Below, piece after piece: positions 1-6,537 of a stretch of 18,289 nt of DNA. The stretch is from Bacteroidota bacterium (lineage in GTDB: Bacteria > Bacteroidota > Bacteroidia > UKL13-3), in the NCBI GenBank assembly GCA_947462865.1, contig CANHRW010000015.1, forward strand, positions 1 to 18,289, written 5' to 3'. A program made the translations under genes and the position numbers. The notes under the pieces were generated by a model, which worked only from the letters and a program-made list of their open reading frames with translations, searched no databases and had not been told where the DNA came from. The stretch's first letter is position 1; each line of letters starts with the position of its first letter.

Positions 1-1
1 A

Positions 2-753
2 AGTAAAAACCAACGTCTACATGTGGAATTGGCATTGATGAAGCTGTGCAACCTCAATAGAGCCATTCAATTGAGCAATTCGGGTAATCCCGATGATAAA
101 AAAAAAAATCTGAACTAAACCCTGAACAAGTAGCTCATAAAGCACCTGTTATTGCCCAAGCCAGTTTTTCAGAAACAACTGTTGAATTGGCCAATCCAAT
201 TGTCGCTCAACCCATTAGTAGTCAAACTCAAACACCACATGAGACTCCTGCTAGTAATGCTGTCAATTTCAATTTGAACAGAGGAAACCATTTAGAGAAT
301 CTCCGCAAACAATTACTCGAAAAACAACAAGCTGCCCAGGACAATAACCAACCCATTTTACAGAAAAACGAACCGGAACAGCTAACTACATTCACCATTG
401 AAGAATTTGCAAATGTTTGGAACAACTACATCGTTCATTTAGAAAAAAATGCCAAGTCTAGAATTTCAAGTTTTTTAAAAAACACCAAATACAGAATCAA
501 TCAATTTAAAATTGAATTGGAATTGAAAAGCAATTTGGAACAAGATTTACTGGATGAAGAAAAATTAGACATGATTCCTTTTTTCAGAAGTCAACTCAAA
601 AACAATAAAATTGAATTCAGTTTTACCATCAATACAGATTTGATTCAACAAACTAAAAAAATAAGCAAAACAGATATTCTTAAAAACATGACCGATAAGC
701 AACCACTCATTTCAGAACTGGTTCAAACATTAGGTTTAGAAATTGAATATTAA
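2..753 (+). CDS. dnaX: DNA polymerase III subunit gamma/tau, 3' part, with internal -1 frameshift
   Basis: This is the end of the clamp-loader ATPase subunit of the replicase; the 5' part lies outside the window. From base 2 one frame reads NQRLHVELALMKLCNLNRAI, which matches the end of the clamp-loader domain III of DnaX. That frame stops at TAA 116-118, just after an 11-A run (98-108). The -1 frame continues from the A run (KKSELNPEQVAHK...) to the stop at 751-753 without interruption. It has no ATG until 571, so it is unlikely to be translated on its own. It contains a proline/glutamine-rich linker and then a C-terminal domain of about 120 residues like the tau C-terminal region. The simplest reading is a short gamma-like product in frame 0 and a full tau by slippage on the A run. 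A sequencing error or real indel in the homopolymer would look the same. Identity is fairly sure; the mechanism is inferred. Confidence 0.8.
98..118 (+). promoter_or_regulatory. A11 slippery run and frame-0 stop in dnaX (putative programmed frameshift)
   Basis: Eleven consecutive A residues occupy 98-108. The upstream dnaX frame reads Lys-Lys-Lys-Asn-Leu-Asn and stops at TAA 116-118. A -1 shift, or transcripts with one extra A (or two fewer), enters the long downstream frame. dnaX is a classic frameshift gene: E. coli uses ribosomal -1 slippage and Thermus thermophilus uses transcriptional slippage on an A run. No convincing stimulatory stem-loop is visible in the following 50 bases, which favours polymerase slippage if the site is real. 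Confidence 0.55.
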
Positions 754-782
754 TTTTTGCAAAAGCACCAACCAAACAGACT

Positions 783-1385
783 ATGTCAAAACAATCATTC
801 TTCAGACTAATTCAACTCAAATTCAAAAAACTATTTAATTATTTCTTAAAAGGACTGCTTATTACACTACCAGTATACGCTACCTACAAAATTATACGCT
901 CACTTCTTGAAAGTATCGATCAGGTATTTGTCTTAGAAACTCCCGGTTTAGGCTTTGTCATTGTCATTGCAGTGATTACCCTTTTAGGTATGATTGGATC
1001 TAGTTTCATTACCAGACCCATTTTTGAGTTATTGGATGAAGTACTCAATAAAATTCCATTGGTAAAAACAATTTATGGAGCAGTAAAAGATTTAATTGGT
1101 GCTTTTGTTGGTGAAAAAAACAAATTCTCTAAACCTGTCATTGTAGAACTCTCAGAAGGTGTATTCAAACCTGGTTTTATCACACAAGATGGTTTTGACG
1201 AACCCATATTAAAAGAACTGGTTGCTGTTTATCTGCCACATAGTTATGCATTTTCAGGCAATCTGTATTTGGTCAACAAAAGTAAAATCAGTATTTACGA
1301 AGGCAGTTCAAGTGCCTTTATGAAACTCATCGTATCAGGCGGAGTAAGTGATTTAAACCAACCTGAAAAAGAACAGCAATTATGA
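783..1385 (+). CDS. DUF502 family membrane protein
   Basis: A 200-residue protein with a basic N-terminus and two hydrophobic segments at about residues 20-42 (GLLITLPVYATYKII) and 54-76 (PGLGFVIVIAVITLLG). These are followed by IPLVKTIYGAVKDLIGAF, the pattern typical of the DUF502 family of inner-membrane proteins, and then a soluble beta-rich C-terminal half. The length is normal for the family. No enzymatic function is established. It lies 29 bases after dnaX and its last four bases (ATGA) overlap the start of the prenyltransferase gene, so those two are probably translationally coupled. The start is the first ATG and leaves the expected short cytoplasmic tail before helix 1. Confidence 0.85.
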   Translation: MSKQSFFRLIQLKFKKLFNYFLKGLLITLPVYATYKIIRSLLESIDQVFVLETPGLGFVIVIAVITLLGMIGSSFITRPIFELLDEVLNKIPLVKTIYGAVKDLIGAFVGEKNKFSKPVIVELSEGVFKPGFITQDGFDEPILKELVAVYLPHSYAFSGNLYLVNKSKISIYEGSSSAFMKLIVSGGVSDLNQPEKEQQL

Positions 1386-2266
1386 GCATGTTCTTGAATT
1401 TATTGAAACTGGTTCGGTACAAGAACATATTGATGATTGCCTTGACACAGGTTTTCACCTACTATTTTTTGAATCCTGATATTCAATTGTTTCATTTATT
1501 TGAACTTAATTTTTTACGCCTCATTTTGTGTACCGCAATGGTTGCTGCAGCAGGTTATATCATCAATGATTACATGGATGTAAAACTTGACTTAATCAAT
1601 AAACCTGAGCAAGTCATTGTAGGAAAAAATATTTCAAGAAGGTGGGCCATGTTTTTACACTTGTTGCTTACTGCTTTGTCATTCTTTATAGGATACAGTA
1701 TTAGTAAAAAAATTGCCATCGCAGTTTTGGGCTGTTCTTTTTTACTTTGGATCTATTCTCAATTTTTAAAGAAAACCTATTTAGCCGGCAATTTATTAGT
1801 TAGTTTTTTGAGTGCATTTAGCTTAATGATTCTGTTTATTTTTAAGCCCAATGAACTCCATTCTACAGGCATTTACTGGTTTGCTTTGTTTGCTTTCTTA
1901 ACCACCTTGATCCGAGAAATCATTAAGGATATGGAAGACATGAAAGGCGATAACTCTTACCAAAGTAAGACCATTCCAATTGTGTCAGGTATTAGAAAAA
2001 CAAAGAAAGTATTATTGGTAATGGTTGCCATTGAAATGGTGCTTTGTTTGCTCAATATCACATTGTTTAAATCCATTTCTTATAGTTCCGCATGGTCGAA
2101 CACAGGTTACCAAATTTATATTCTAGTCATGTTGGTATTACCTTTGGCTTTTTGTTTCAAATTGATTCAATTAGCTGATACCAAGAAAGCATTTAGTCAA
2201 CTTAGTTTTTACTTTAAACTGTTGATGCTGCTTGGTATTTTAAGTATGGTATTTTGGAGGTATTGA
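1382..2266 (+). CDS. UbiA-family prenyltransferase (geranylgeranylglycerol-phosphate geranylgeranyltransferase-like)
   Basis: An integral membrane prenyltransferase of 294 residues with about eight to nine hydrophobic helices. Both aspartate-rich motifs that bind prenyl diphosphate through Mg2+ are present: NDYMDVKLD at residues 62-70 and DMEDMKGD at 183-190. Such proteins transfer an isoprenoid chain to an acceptor inside the membrane. Bacteroidota members are often labelled geranylgeranylglycerol-phosphate geranylgeranyltransferase by similarity to archaeal lipid enzymes, but the acceptor cannot be read from sequence; quinone, heme or pigment precursors are alternatives. It differs clearly from the heme O synthase at 12139-13035 in the same window. 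It is coupled to the DUF502 gene by an ATGA overlap. Its stop codon directly abuts the stop codon of the convergent phosphatase gene. Confidence 0.82.
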   Translation: MSMFLNLLKLVRYKNILMIALTQVFTYYFLNPDIQLFHLFELNFLRLILCTAMVAAAGYIINDYMDVKLDLINKPEQVIVGKNISRRWAMFLHLLLTALSFFIGYSISKKIAIAVLGCSFLLWIYSQFLKKTYLAGNLLVSFLSAFSLMILFIFKPNELHSTGIYWFALFAFLTTLIREIIKDMEDMKGDNSYQSKTIPIVSGIRKTKKVLLVMVAIEMVLCLLNITLFKSISYSSAWSNTGYQIYILVMLVLPLAFCFKLIQLADTKKAFSQLSFYFKLLMLLGILSMVFWRY

Positions 2267-2728
2267 TTAGCGAATCATTAGTAGGTAGTTTGCGATACAT
2301 CTATCTAAAATGTGATGCACCTCTTCAAATACTGCTTGGTCTTGGTAATATGGGTCAGGCACTGTGTTTCCAGGAGAAATCGGATCAAAAGTACGTAAGC
2401 ATTTAATTCTACTGCCATCAAAACAGGCTGGCTTCATTGCCATTACTTGGGTGTAGACTGAGTAGTCCATCACCAATATTTCGTCAAATACTTCGAAGTC
2501 TTTCTGTGTAATTTGTCTTGACCTATGCAAAATGTCTATCCCAAATTTCAAAGCAGTTTGTCGTGTCCTTGGGTCGGCCAAATTGCCTTTGTGAAAGTCT
2601 ATTAGACCACAAGAATCTGCAGCATAATCAGCTTGTAATTCTTGTGATTTTATCCGTTGTACAAACAAGGCTTCTGCTAATGGCGACCTACAAATATTAC
2701 CCAAACAAACAAATAATACTTTGAACAT
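2267..2728 (-). CDS. low molecular weight protein-tyrosine phosphatase
   Basis: A cytoplasmic phosphatase of 153 residues, the usual length for the family. The P-loop CLGNICRS is at residues 8-15, with nucleophile Cys8 and phosphate-binding Arg14. The general acid loop DPYY is at 125-128, with catalytic Asp125. In other bacteria such enzymes dephosphorylate tyrosine kinases of polysaccharide export or arginine/tyrosine-phosphorylated proteins; the substrate here is unknown. No kinase or capsule gene is next to it. It is the last gene of a minus-strand operon, starting two bases after the stop of the COG3014 lipoprotein gene. The ATG start places the P-loop at the standard distance from the N-terminus. 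Confidence 0.93.
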   Translation of the reverse strand: MFKVLFVCLGNICRSPLAEALFVQRIKSQELQADYAADSCGLIDFHKGNLADPRTRQTALKFGIDILHRSRQITQKDFEVFDEILVMDYSVYTQVMAMKPACFDGSRIKCLRTFDPISPGNTVPDPYYQDQAVFEEVHHILDRCIANYLLMIR

Positions 2729-2730
2729 CT

Positions 2731-4137
2731 CTAATGCCTGTAACCATTAAAATCTAATGTATTCACGAAATTAAAATACTTATTCCTTGTTATGTTTAAC
2801 TGCATCGTATTTGTATTTCCTTCTGCAGACTGGGCATAAAAAGTTAATTGTTTAGTGCTCGTATCTATTGGTACTCTTACATATTGAATTTGAGCAGGCA
2901 ACAATTGCCAATTTCTGGTATCTGCCTGTTCAGAAATAGCCCCGTATAAACTAACAGCTAAAGCTAAGCCATCTTTCTTGTTTTTCTCAGCTTGATATAC
3001 AGCCAATTGTTTTAAAAAGGTTCTTAACAAGGATTCACCTAGTTCTTTAAGCATTCTATCTGACAATGATTTAAAAGCAATGGCATCCACATTTTCTGCC
3101 AATTGAAGTGGATACCGCTCATTAGAATTAGATGAAATCCAGGCATTGGTATACTTTAATTTTCTGGATACATATTTTGGAATCACTATTCGAATAAACC
3201 GCATATCTAATAAATCTGCGTTGGCCTTTTTGTCTGAATTGTAGTAAGGGATAGAAATGCCTAATTCGGTATTCACAATCTGATAGGCTCCATTCTGTTG
3301 AGGGACTATCAAGAAATTGATGCTTGATTGGTCCTTTATTGGGCACAAACCATTGTTCCAAAAAACCAATACTTGTTTTTGACTGATATATTTTTCGGGT
3401 TGCACCTGTAGTTTAAAATCTTCTTGGTACTTTTCAAACTCTTCTTTGAATCCACTTAAATAAGCTGTTCTCAAAATATCGTATTTCAATTGCAATGGCA
3501 CCTCAGTATTAAAAAACTGTTTGTAGTCTGATGCATAAACCTCCAATGCATTTCTATAGGCTATAAATGCATCGTTGTAGGCCCCTTGGGCATCATAAAT
3601 AATTCCCAATAAATTATGGGCAAATGCATCTCTTTTGTATTTATTTTTTGACTGATACTTATCTGTATTTTTTTGCATTTTTAACAACATGCGCTTAGCT
3701 TCAATTAAAGCTTCGTCTAAACTGTTTAACTGCAAATAATTCATGGCAGCATAATAATGTAACAACACTTTTTCGAAATCTTCACCCTCATAGGTACTGT
3801 AAGATTTATTGGTTACCATGGTTTCTAAATACGCTGTACTGTTTTTTGAAAAATCTTCTATAAAATAATCTGCTTTTCTTAGGTAAATTAAACTCGAATC
3901 AGGTTGGTTGTTCAAAGAATACACACTGCCTTTATTTAGATAGTACAACAACCTGTTTCTTTTAACAGTGGCCATTTTTGATTTCTCGTCCATTAATGAA
4001 AGTGCTTTGCTATAATTTTGATTGTATACAGCCTGCATCAATGCGTTATTTTGTTGATAATAACTCATGCAAGAAACCAGTCCCAACATCATTAACGTTG
4101 AGTAAAATCCTAAAAAAAGCTTACCCTTAAACATCAA
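2731..4137 (-). CDS. COG3014-like lipoprotein with TPR-like repeats
   Basis: A 468-residue exported lipoprotein. The N-terminus is a lipoprotein signal peptide with lipobox LVSC, placing the lipidated Cys at residue 23. The first half is helical with tetratricopeptide-like units (for example HYYAAMNYLQLNSLDEALIE and FAHNLLGIIYDAQGAYNDAF); the second half is beta-rich and less recognisable. The architecture and the neighbouring LpoB-like gene agree with the COG3014 family, which is commonly encoded beside LpoB-type lipoproteins. Its function is not established; a role with the LpoB-like protein in cell-wall synthesis is inferred from linkage. It starts three bases after the LpoB-like gene ends and ends two bases before the phosphatase starts, so the three form one operon. 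Confidence 0.75.
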   Translation of the reverse strand: MMFKGKLFLGFYSTLMMLGLVSCMSYYQQNNALMQAVYNQNYSKALSLMDEKSKMATVKRNRLLYYLNKGSVYSLNNQPDSSLIYLRKADYFIEDFSKNSTAYLETMVTNKSYSTYEGEDFEKVLLHYYAAMNYLQLNSLDEALIEAKRMLLKMQKNTDKYQSKNKYKRDAFAHNLLGIIYDAQGAYNDAFIAYRNALEVYASDYKQFFNTEVPLQLKYDILRTAYLSGFKEEFEKYQEDFKLQVQPEKYISQKQVLVFWNNGLCPIKDQSSINFLIVPQQNGAYQIVNTELGISIPYYNSDKKANADLLDMRFIRIVIPKYVSRKLKYTNAWISSNSNERYPLQLAENVDAIAFKSLSDRMLKELGESLLRTFLKQLAVYQAEKNKKDGLALAVSLYGAISEQADTRNWQLLPAQIQYVRVPIDTSTKQLTFYAQSAEGNTNTMQLNITRNKYFNFVNTLDFNGYRH

Positions 4138-4140
4138 TGT

Positions 4141-4728
4141 TTAATTCTTCACAAATTTTTTAATTTGTTTTTCGCCTAGCCAAACTTTCTCGTTTGTTTC
4201 TAAATCAGTTAACTCTAAGTTGATTTGATACGATACCACTTTTTCTTTTTTGTATTCATCAATAACAGAAGTCATTACCCCATTGAGCATAAAATCAGCA
4301 CCTTTTTCTTTGGCCCATTTTTTTCGTGTTTCTTCGCTTGCAAAAGTTTGTTGATCGTTTCTTTCATTCCTTACTTCTACTCTAGCATCACCACTTTGAA
4401 CCACACTAACTGTTCCTGAATTGATGAACTCTCTTTCAATATTTTTGATGAAATTAGTTGCATCAATATGTTCTGAAGTCTTGTTCTTAATTTGACCTAC
4501 AATTACCGTAGGTTTTTTGTTGTATTTGGCTTCATAAACGCTTTTCCAAGGCCTAGTTAAAACGTCTTTAGTCATTTCAGCAGCTACCAATTTGGCATCT
4601 ACATCATTCCATCTGCCACTCAAATCAACCACTTGATTGGGATCTATGCGTTGAACTTGTCTTGATTGGTTACAATCAGAAAAAAACAAGGTGAAAGAAA
4701 TGGCCGACAGTAAAATTGAATGTTTCAT
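4141..4728 (-). CDS. LpoB-like lipoprotein (penicillin-binding protein activator family)
   Basis: A 195-residue exported protein. Residues 25-70 contain VDLSGRWNDVDAKLVAAEM, followed by PTVIVGQIKNKTSEHIDATNF and a C-terminal beta strand region (YQINLELTDLETNEKVWLGE). This order is characteristic of the LpoB family, which in E. coli is an outer-membrane lipoprotein that activates the peptidoglycan synthase PBP1b. The signal peptide ends in LFFSDC, so the probable lipidated residue is Cys19, but Asp at the -1 position is atypical of a lipobox. It is the first gene of the minus-strand operon with the COG3014 lipoprotein and the phosphatase. A TAnnTTTG promoter box lies about 45 bases upstream. 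The family assignment is good; activation of a PBP in this organism is inferred. Confidence 0.82.
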   Translation of the reverse strand: MKHSILLSAISFTLFFSDCNQSRQVQRIDPNQVVDLSGRWNDVDAKLVAAEMTKDVLTRPWKSVYEAKYNKKPTVIVGQIKNKTSEHIDATNFIKNIEREFINSGTVSVVQSGDARVEVRNERNDQQTFASEETRKKWAKEKGADFMLNGVMTSVIDEYKKEKVVSYQINLELTDLETNEKVWLGEKQIKKFVKN

Positions 4729-4771
4729 GTTGAATTTATTTTAGATTTAAACTTGTTAACAAATACTATTC

Positions 4772-4779
4772 CAAAAGTA
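4772..4779 (-). promoter_or_regulatory. Bacteroidota -7 promoter box (TACTTTTG) for the lpoB-like operon
   Basis: On the minus strand the sequence TACTTTTG matches the Bacteroidota -7 consensus TAnnTTTG exactly. Transcription would start near 4765 and leave a leader of roughly 35-40 bases before the ATG at 4728. No clear TTG/TTTG -33 box is seen at the expected distance, so the call rests on the -7 match and its position in the divergent intergenic region. Confidence 0.45.
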
Positions 4780-4826
4780 AAGATTTGGTTTAGATTATTC
4801 ATATTTGTTGCTCTTTATTCCTATCA

Positions 4827-5345
4827 ATGAAAAACTTCAACAGCCTAGCTGCTTTATTTTTAATAGGTTTGAACTTAATTACCGCCTGCAAGACTCCAAA
4901 AGCTGTCTATTGGGAGAAAACTCAAAAAGAAAAGATATTTCTAGGACACACCTCGTCAAAACAATTGGACAATGCCAAAATATTTCCATGGTATTATTAT
5001 GGCAAAAGGGCTTACCTACTTAATGATAGTTTGGTTCAAAACTTGAAACCCCTTTCGGATAGTTTGGGTGTAATGATAGTAGCTGGTACCTGGTGTGGCG
5101 ATACACAAATTGAATTGCCTAAAATGATGCGCTTGTTACAAAAACTTGAAATAAATGACAGTTTACTAACCATACAACTGGTAGATAGAAAAAAACAAAA
5201 CCGTTTTTTTAATGCAAAACCTATTCATGTAAAAGCCATTCCTAGTTTTATCTTTTATAAACAGGGAAAAGAAATTGGCAGAATCATTGAACATCCATCA
5301 GTGAGTATTGAAGCTGATTTATTGTTGATTTTAAAGAATAAATAA
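4827..5345 (+). CDS. thioredoxin-fold lipoprotein with single active-site cysteine
   Basis: A 172-residue exported protein. The signal peptide ends at an ITAC lipobox, so Cys21 is the likely lipid anchor. A thioredoxin-like fold follows: strand MIVAGTWCGDT at 83-93, and the cis-proline motif AIPSFIFY with Pro139. The catalytic CxxC is reduced to Cys90-Gly-Asp-Thr93, so only the nucleophilic cysteine remains and ordinary dithiol oxidation or reduction is not expected without a partner thiol. Related WCGDT proteins occur in Bacteroidota, usually annotated simply as thioredoxin family protein. Substrate unknown. The gene is divergent from the LpoB-like operon and is followed 40 bases later by surE with its own promoter box. 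The ATG was chosen because it gives a compact basic n-region before the hydrophobic stretch. Confidence 0.78.
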   Translation: MKNFNSLAALFLIGLNLITACKTPKAVYWEKTQKEKIFLGHTSSKQLDNAKIFPWYYYGKRAYLLNDSLVQNLKPLSDSLGVMIVAGTWCGDTQIELPKMMRLLQKLEINDSLLTIQLVDRKKQNRFFNAKPIHVKAIPSFIFYKQGKEIGRIIEHPSVSIEADLLLILKNK

Positions 5346-5371
5346 CCCTAATAGGCAATCAAAAAATAGCT

Positions 5372-5379
5372 TACCTTTG
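5372..5379 (+). promoter_or_regulatory. Bacteroidota -7 promoter box (TACCTTTG) next to the surE start
   Basis: TACCTTTG is an exact match to TAnnTTTG and ends six bases before the ATG at 5386. Transcription would begin at or very near the start codon, giving a leaderless or nearly leaderless mRNA. No clear -33 box was found upstream. Confidence 0.55.
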
Positions 5380-5385
5380 CTGCAC

Positions 5386-6165
5386 ATGGAAAACAAACCA
5401 TTGATTCTTATTACCAATGACGATGGCATCACAGCCCCTGGAATGTATGCATTGGTTCATTCATTGAAACGCCTTGGCGAAATTGTAGTAGTTGCTCCTG
5501 ATGGTCCTCAAAGTGGCATGGGACATGCAGTAACTATTTCAAAACCATTGAGACTAAGTGAAACAACTATTTTTGGAGCTATTAAATCATACCAGTGTAG
5601 TGGCACTCCCGCCGATTGTGTAAAAATAGCAGTAGATAAAGTATTACACCGCAAACCTGATTTTGTATTTTCAGGCATCAATCATGGGTCAAACAGTGCA
5701 ATAAATGTCATTTATTCAGGAACGATGAGTGCTGCTGTTGAAGCTGCAATTGAGGGAATTCCAGCGGCCGGATTTAGTTTGTGTGATTTTGACTACCATG
5801 CTGATTTTACATTGGCTGCTGATATTGCTTATCTGGTTGCGCGCAATGTGATTGAAAATGGCTTACCAAAAGGGGTTTTATTAAATGTGAATGTGCCAAA
5901 AGTTGATAAGGCTGCTTTCAAAGGCATTAAAATAGGCCGACAAGCATTGGCCAAATGGGAAGAGAATTTTGACCACAGAACAGATCCAAACGGAAGAAGT
6001 TATTATTGGTTAACTGGGAAATTTAAAAACTTTGATGCAGGTGAAGATACCGATGAATGGGCATTGGCAAACAACTATGCATCTATTGTTCCTGTTCAAT
6101 TTGATTTAACCGCTCACAACGCAATAGCCTACTTAAACCAATGGGAATTTAAAGATGAAAATTAA
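5386..6165 (+). CDS. surE: 5'/3'-nucleotidase SurE
   Basis: A metal-dependent nucleoside monophosphate phosphatase of the SurE family, 259 residues, the usual length. The metal and catalytic residues are visible: the opening LITNDDGI with Asp12-Asp13, Ser43 in APDGPQSGMG, and Asn99 in SGINHGSN. The following SGTMSAAVEAAIEGIPAAGFS segment is also typical. The enzyme is expected in the cytoplasm, hydrolysing 5'- and 3'-nucleotides and possibly short polyphosphate. A TTG nine bases upstream (5377) is in frame, but the ATG at 5386 is preferred because it gives the standard N-terminus and the TTG lies inside the promoter box. The last 11 bases overlap the next gene. Confidence 0.96.
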   Translation: MENKPLILITNDDGITAPGMYALVHSLKRLGEIVVVAPDGPQSGMGHAVTISKPLRLSETTIFGAIKSYQCSGTPADCVKIAVDKVLHRKPDFVFSGINHGSNSAINVIYSGTMSAAVEAAIEGIPAAGFSLCDFDYHADFTLAADIAYLVARNVIENGLPKGVLLNVNVPKVDKAAFKGIKIGRQALAKWEENFDHRTDPNGRSYYWLTGKFKNFDAGEDTDEWALANNYASIVPVQFDLTAHNAIAYLNQWEFKDEN

Positions 6166-6445
6166 AGACTTACTCATCATTGGCTTTTTGCTTGGATTGT
6201 TGGCTCCATCATTTGGTATTTTGGCCTTTTATGCGTTCAATTTCAATACACACAATCTGAGTGAATTCATTCAACTTTCTATTAAAGAAAAATTACTATC
6301 ACCTTTGTTAAGTCTTTGTTGTGTTATTAACCTTGGTGTATTCTATTTGTTCATTCATTTTGAACGTTTTAAAATAGCAAAGGGGATTATTTTAGCCACT
6401 TTCTTGTACGGCTTTGCCATCGTATTGTTAAAGTTTTTTCTTTAA
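6155..6445 (+). CDS. small membrane protein overlapping surE
   Basis: A 96-residue hydrophobic protein with three predicted membrane helices, at about residues 5-27 (LLIIGFLLGLLAPSFGILAF), 48-68 and 74-95. Two cysteines (CC) lie in helix 2. I do not recognise a named family. It overlaps the end of surE by 11 bases, which suggests translational coupling and co-expression. In some Bacteroidota a small membrane protein follows surE before lpxB, but no lpxB is present here. The start is the only ATG compatible with a full first helix. It is probably a real gene given the clean helices and the tight junction. Confidence 0.7.
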   Translation: MKIKDLLIIGFLLGLLAPSFGILAFYAFNFNTHNLSEFIQLSIKEKLLSPLLSLCCVINLGVFYLFIHFERFKIAKGIILATFLYGFAIVLLKFFL

Positions 6446-6457
6446 ATCTTTAACGTC

Positions 6458-6474
6458 TGTGTAAAATTTACACA
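6458..6474. promoter_or_regulatory. palindrome TGTGTAAA-A-TTTACACA, candidate operator
   Basis: A perfect inverted repeat with 8-base arms around a single central A. It lies in the 92-base gap between the small membrane protein and the WD40 gene, about 52 bases before the -7 box of the latter. Such symmetry is typical of a dimeric regulator site. It could also form a 6-bp RNA stem with a 5-base loop, but no U tract follows directly, so it makes a poor terminator. No regulator is identified. Confidence 0.4.
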
Positions 6475-6525
6475 ACAAGGTGTATTTTTTTGGTTTTAGC
6501 TGTTTATTTTTAATCAGCGCAATAG

Positions 6526-6533
6526 TATGTTTG
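6526..6533 (+). promoter_or_regulatory. Bacteroidota -7 promoter box (TATGTTTG) next to the WD40 gene start
   Basis: TATGTTTG matches TAnnTTTG exactly and ends four bases before the ATG at 6538. This implies an mRNA starting at or very near the start codon. The upstream region is T-rich, without a clear TTG at -33 spacing. Confidence 0.55.
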
Positions 6534-6537
6534 TAAG

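Noticed and set aside
187..753. Independent gene starting at TTG 187
   Set aside because: The frame continues upstream without a stop to the A11 run, where it meets the conserved DnaX frame; it is the tau C-terminal part of dnaX, not a separate gene.
750..758. TAATTTTTG near the DUF502 gene as a -7 box
   Set aside because: It has three bases instead of two between TA and TTTG and sits at the dnaX stop; likely chance in AT-rich sequence.
4225..4419. Plus-strand open frame opposite the lpoB-like gene
   Set aside because: Phe-rich translation of an antisense strand of a lysine-rich gene, with no start signal.
4800..4807. CATATTTG as a promoter for the thioredoxin-fold lipoprotein
   Set aside because: The first base departs from TAnnTTTG, and the TTTG upstream is too close for a -33 box; too weak to list.
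5377..5385. TTG start for surE
   Set aside because: It lies inside the TACCTTTG promoter box and adds three non-conserved residues; the ATG at 5386 gives the standard SurE N-terminus.
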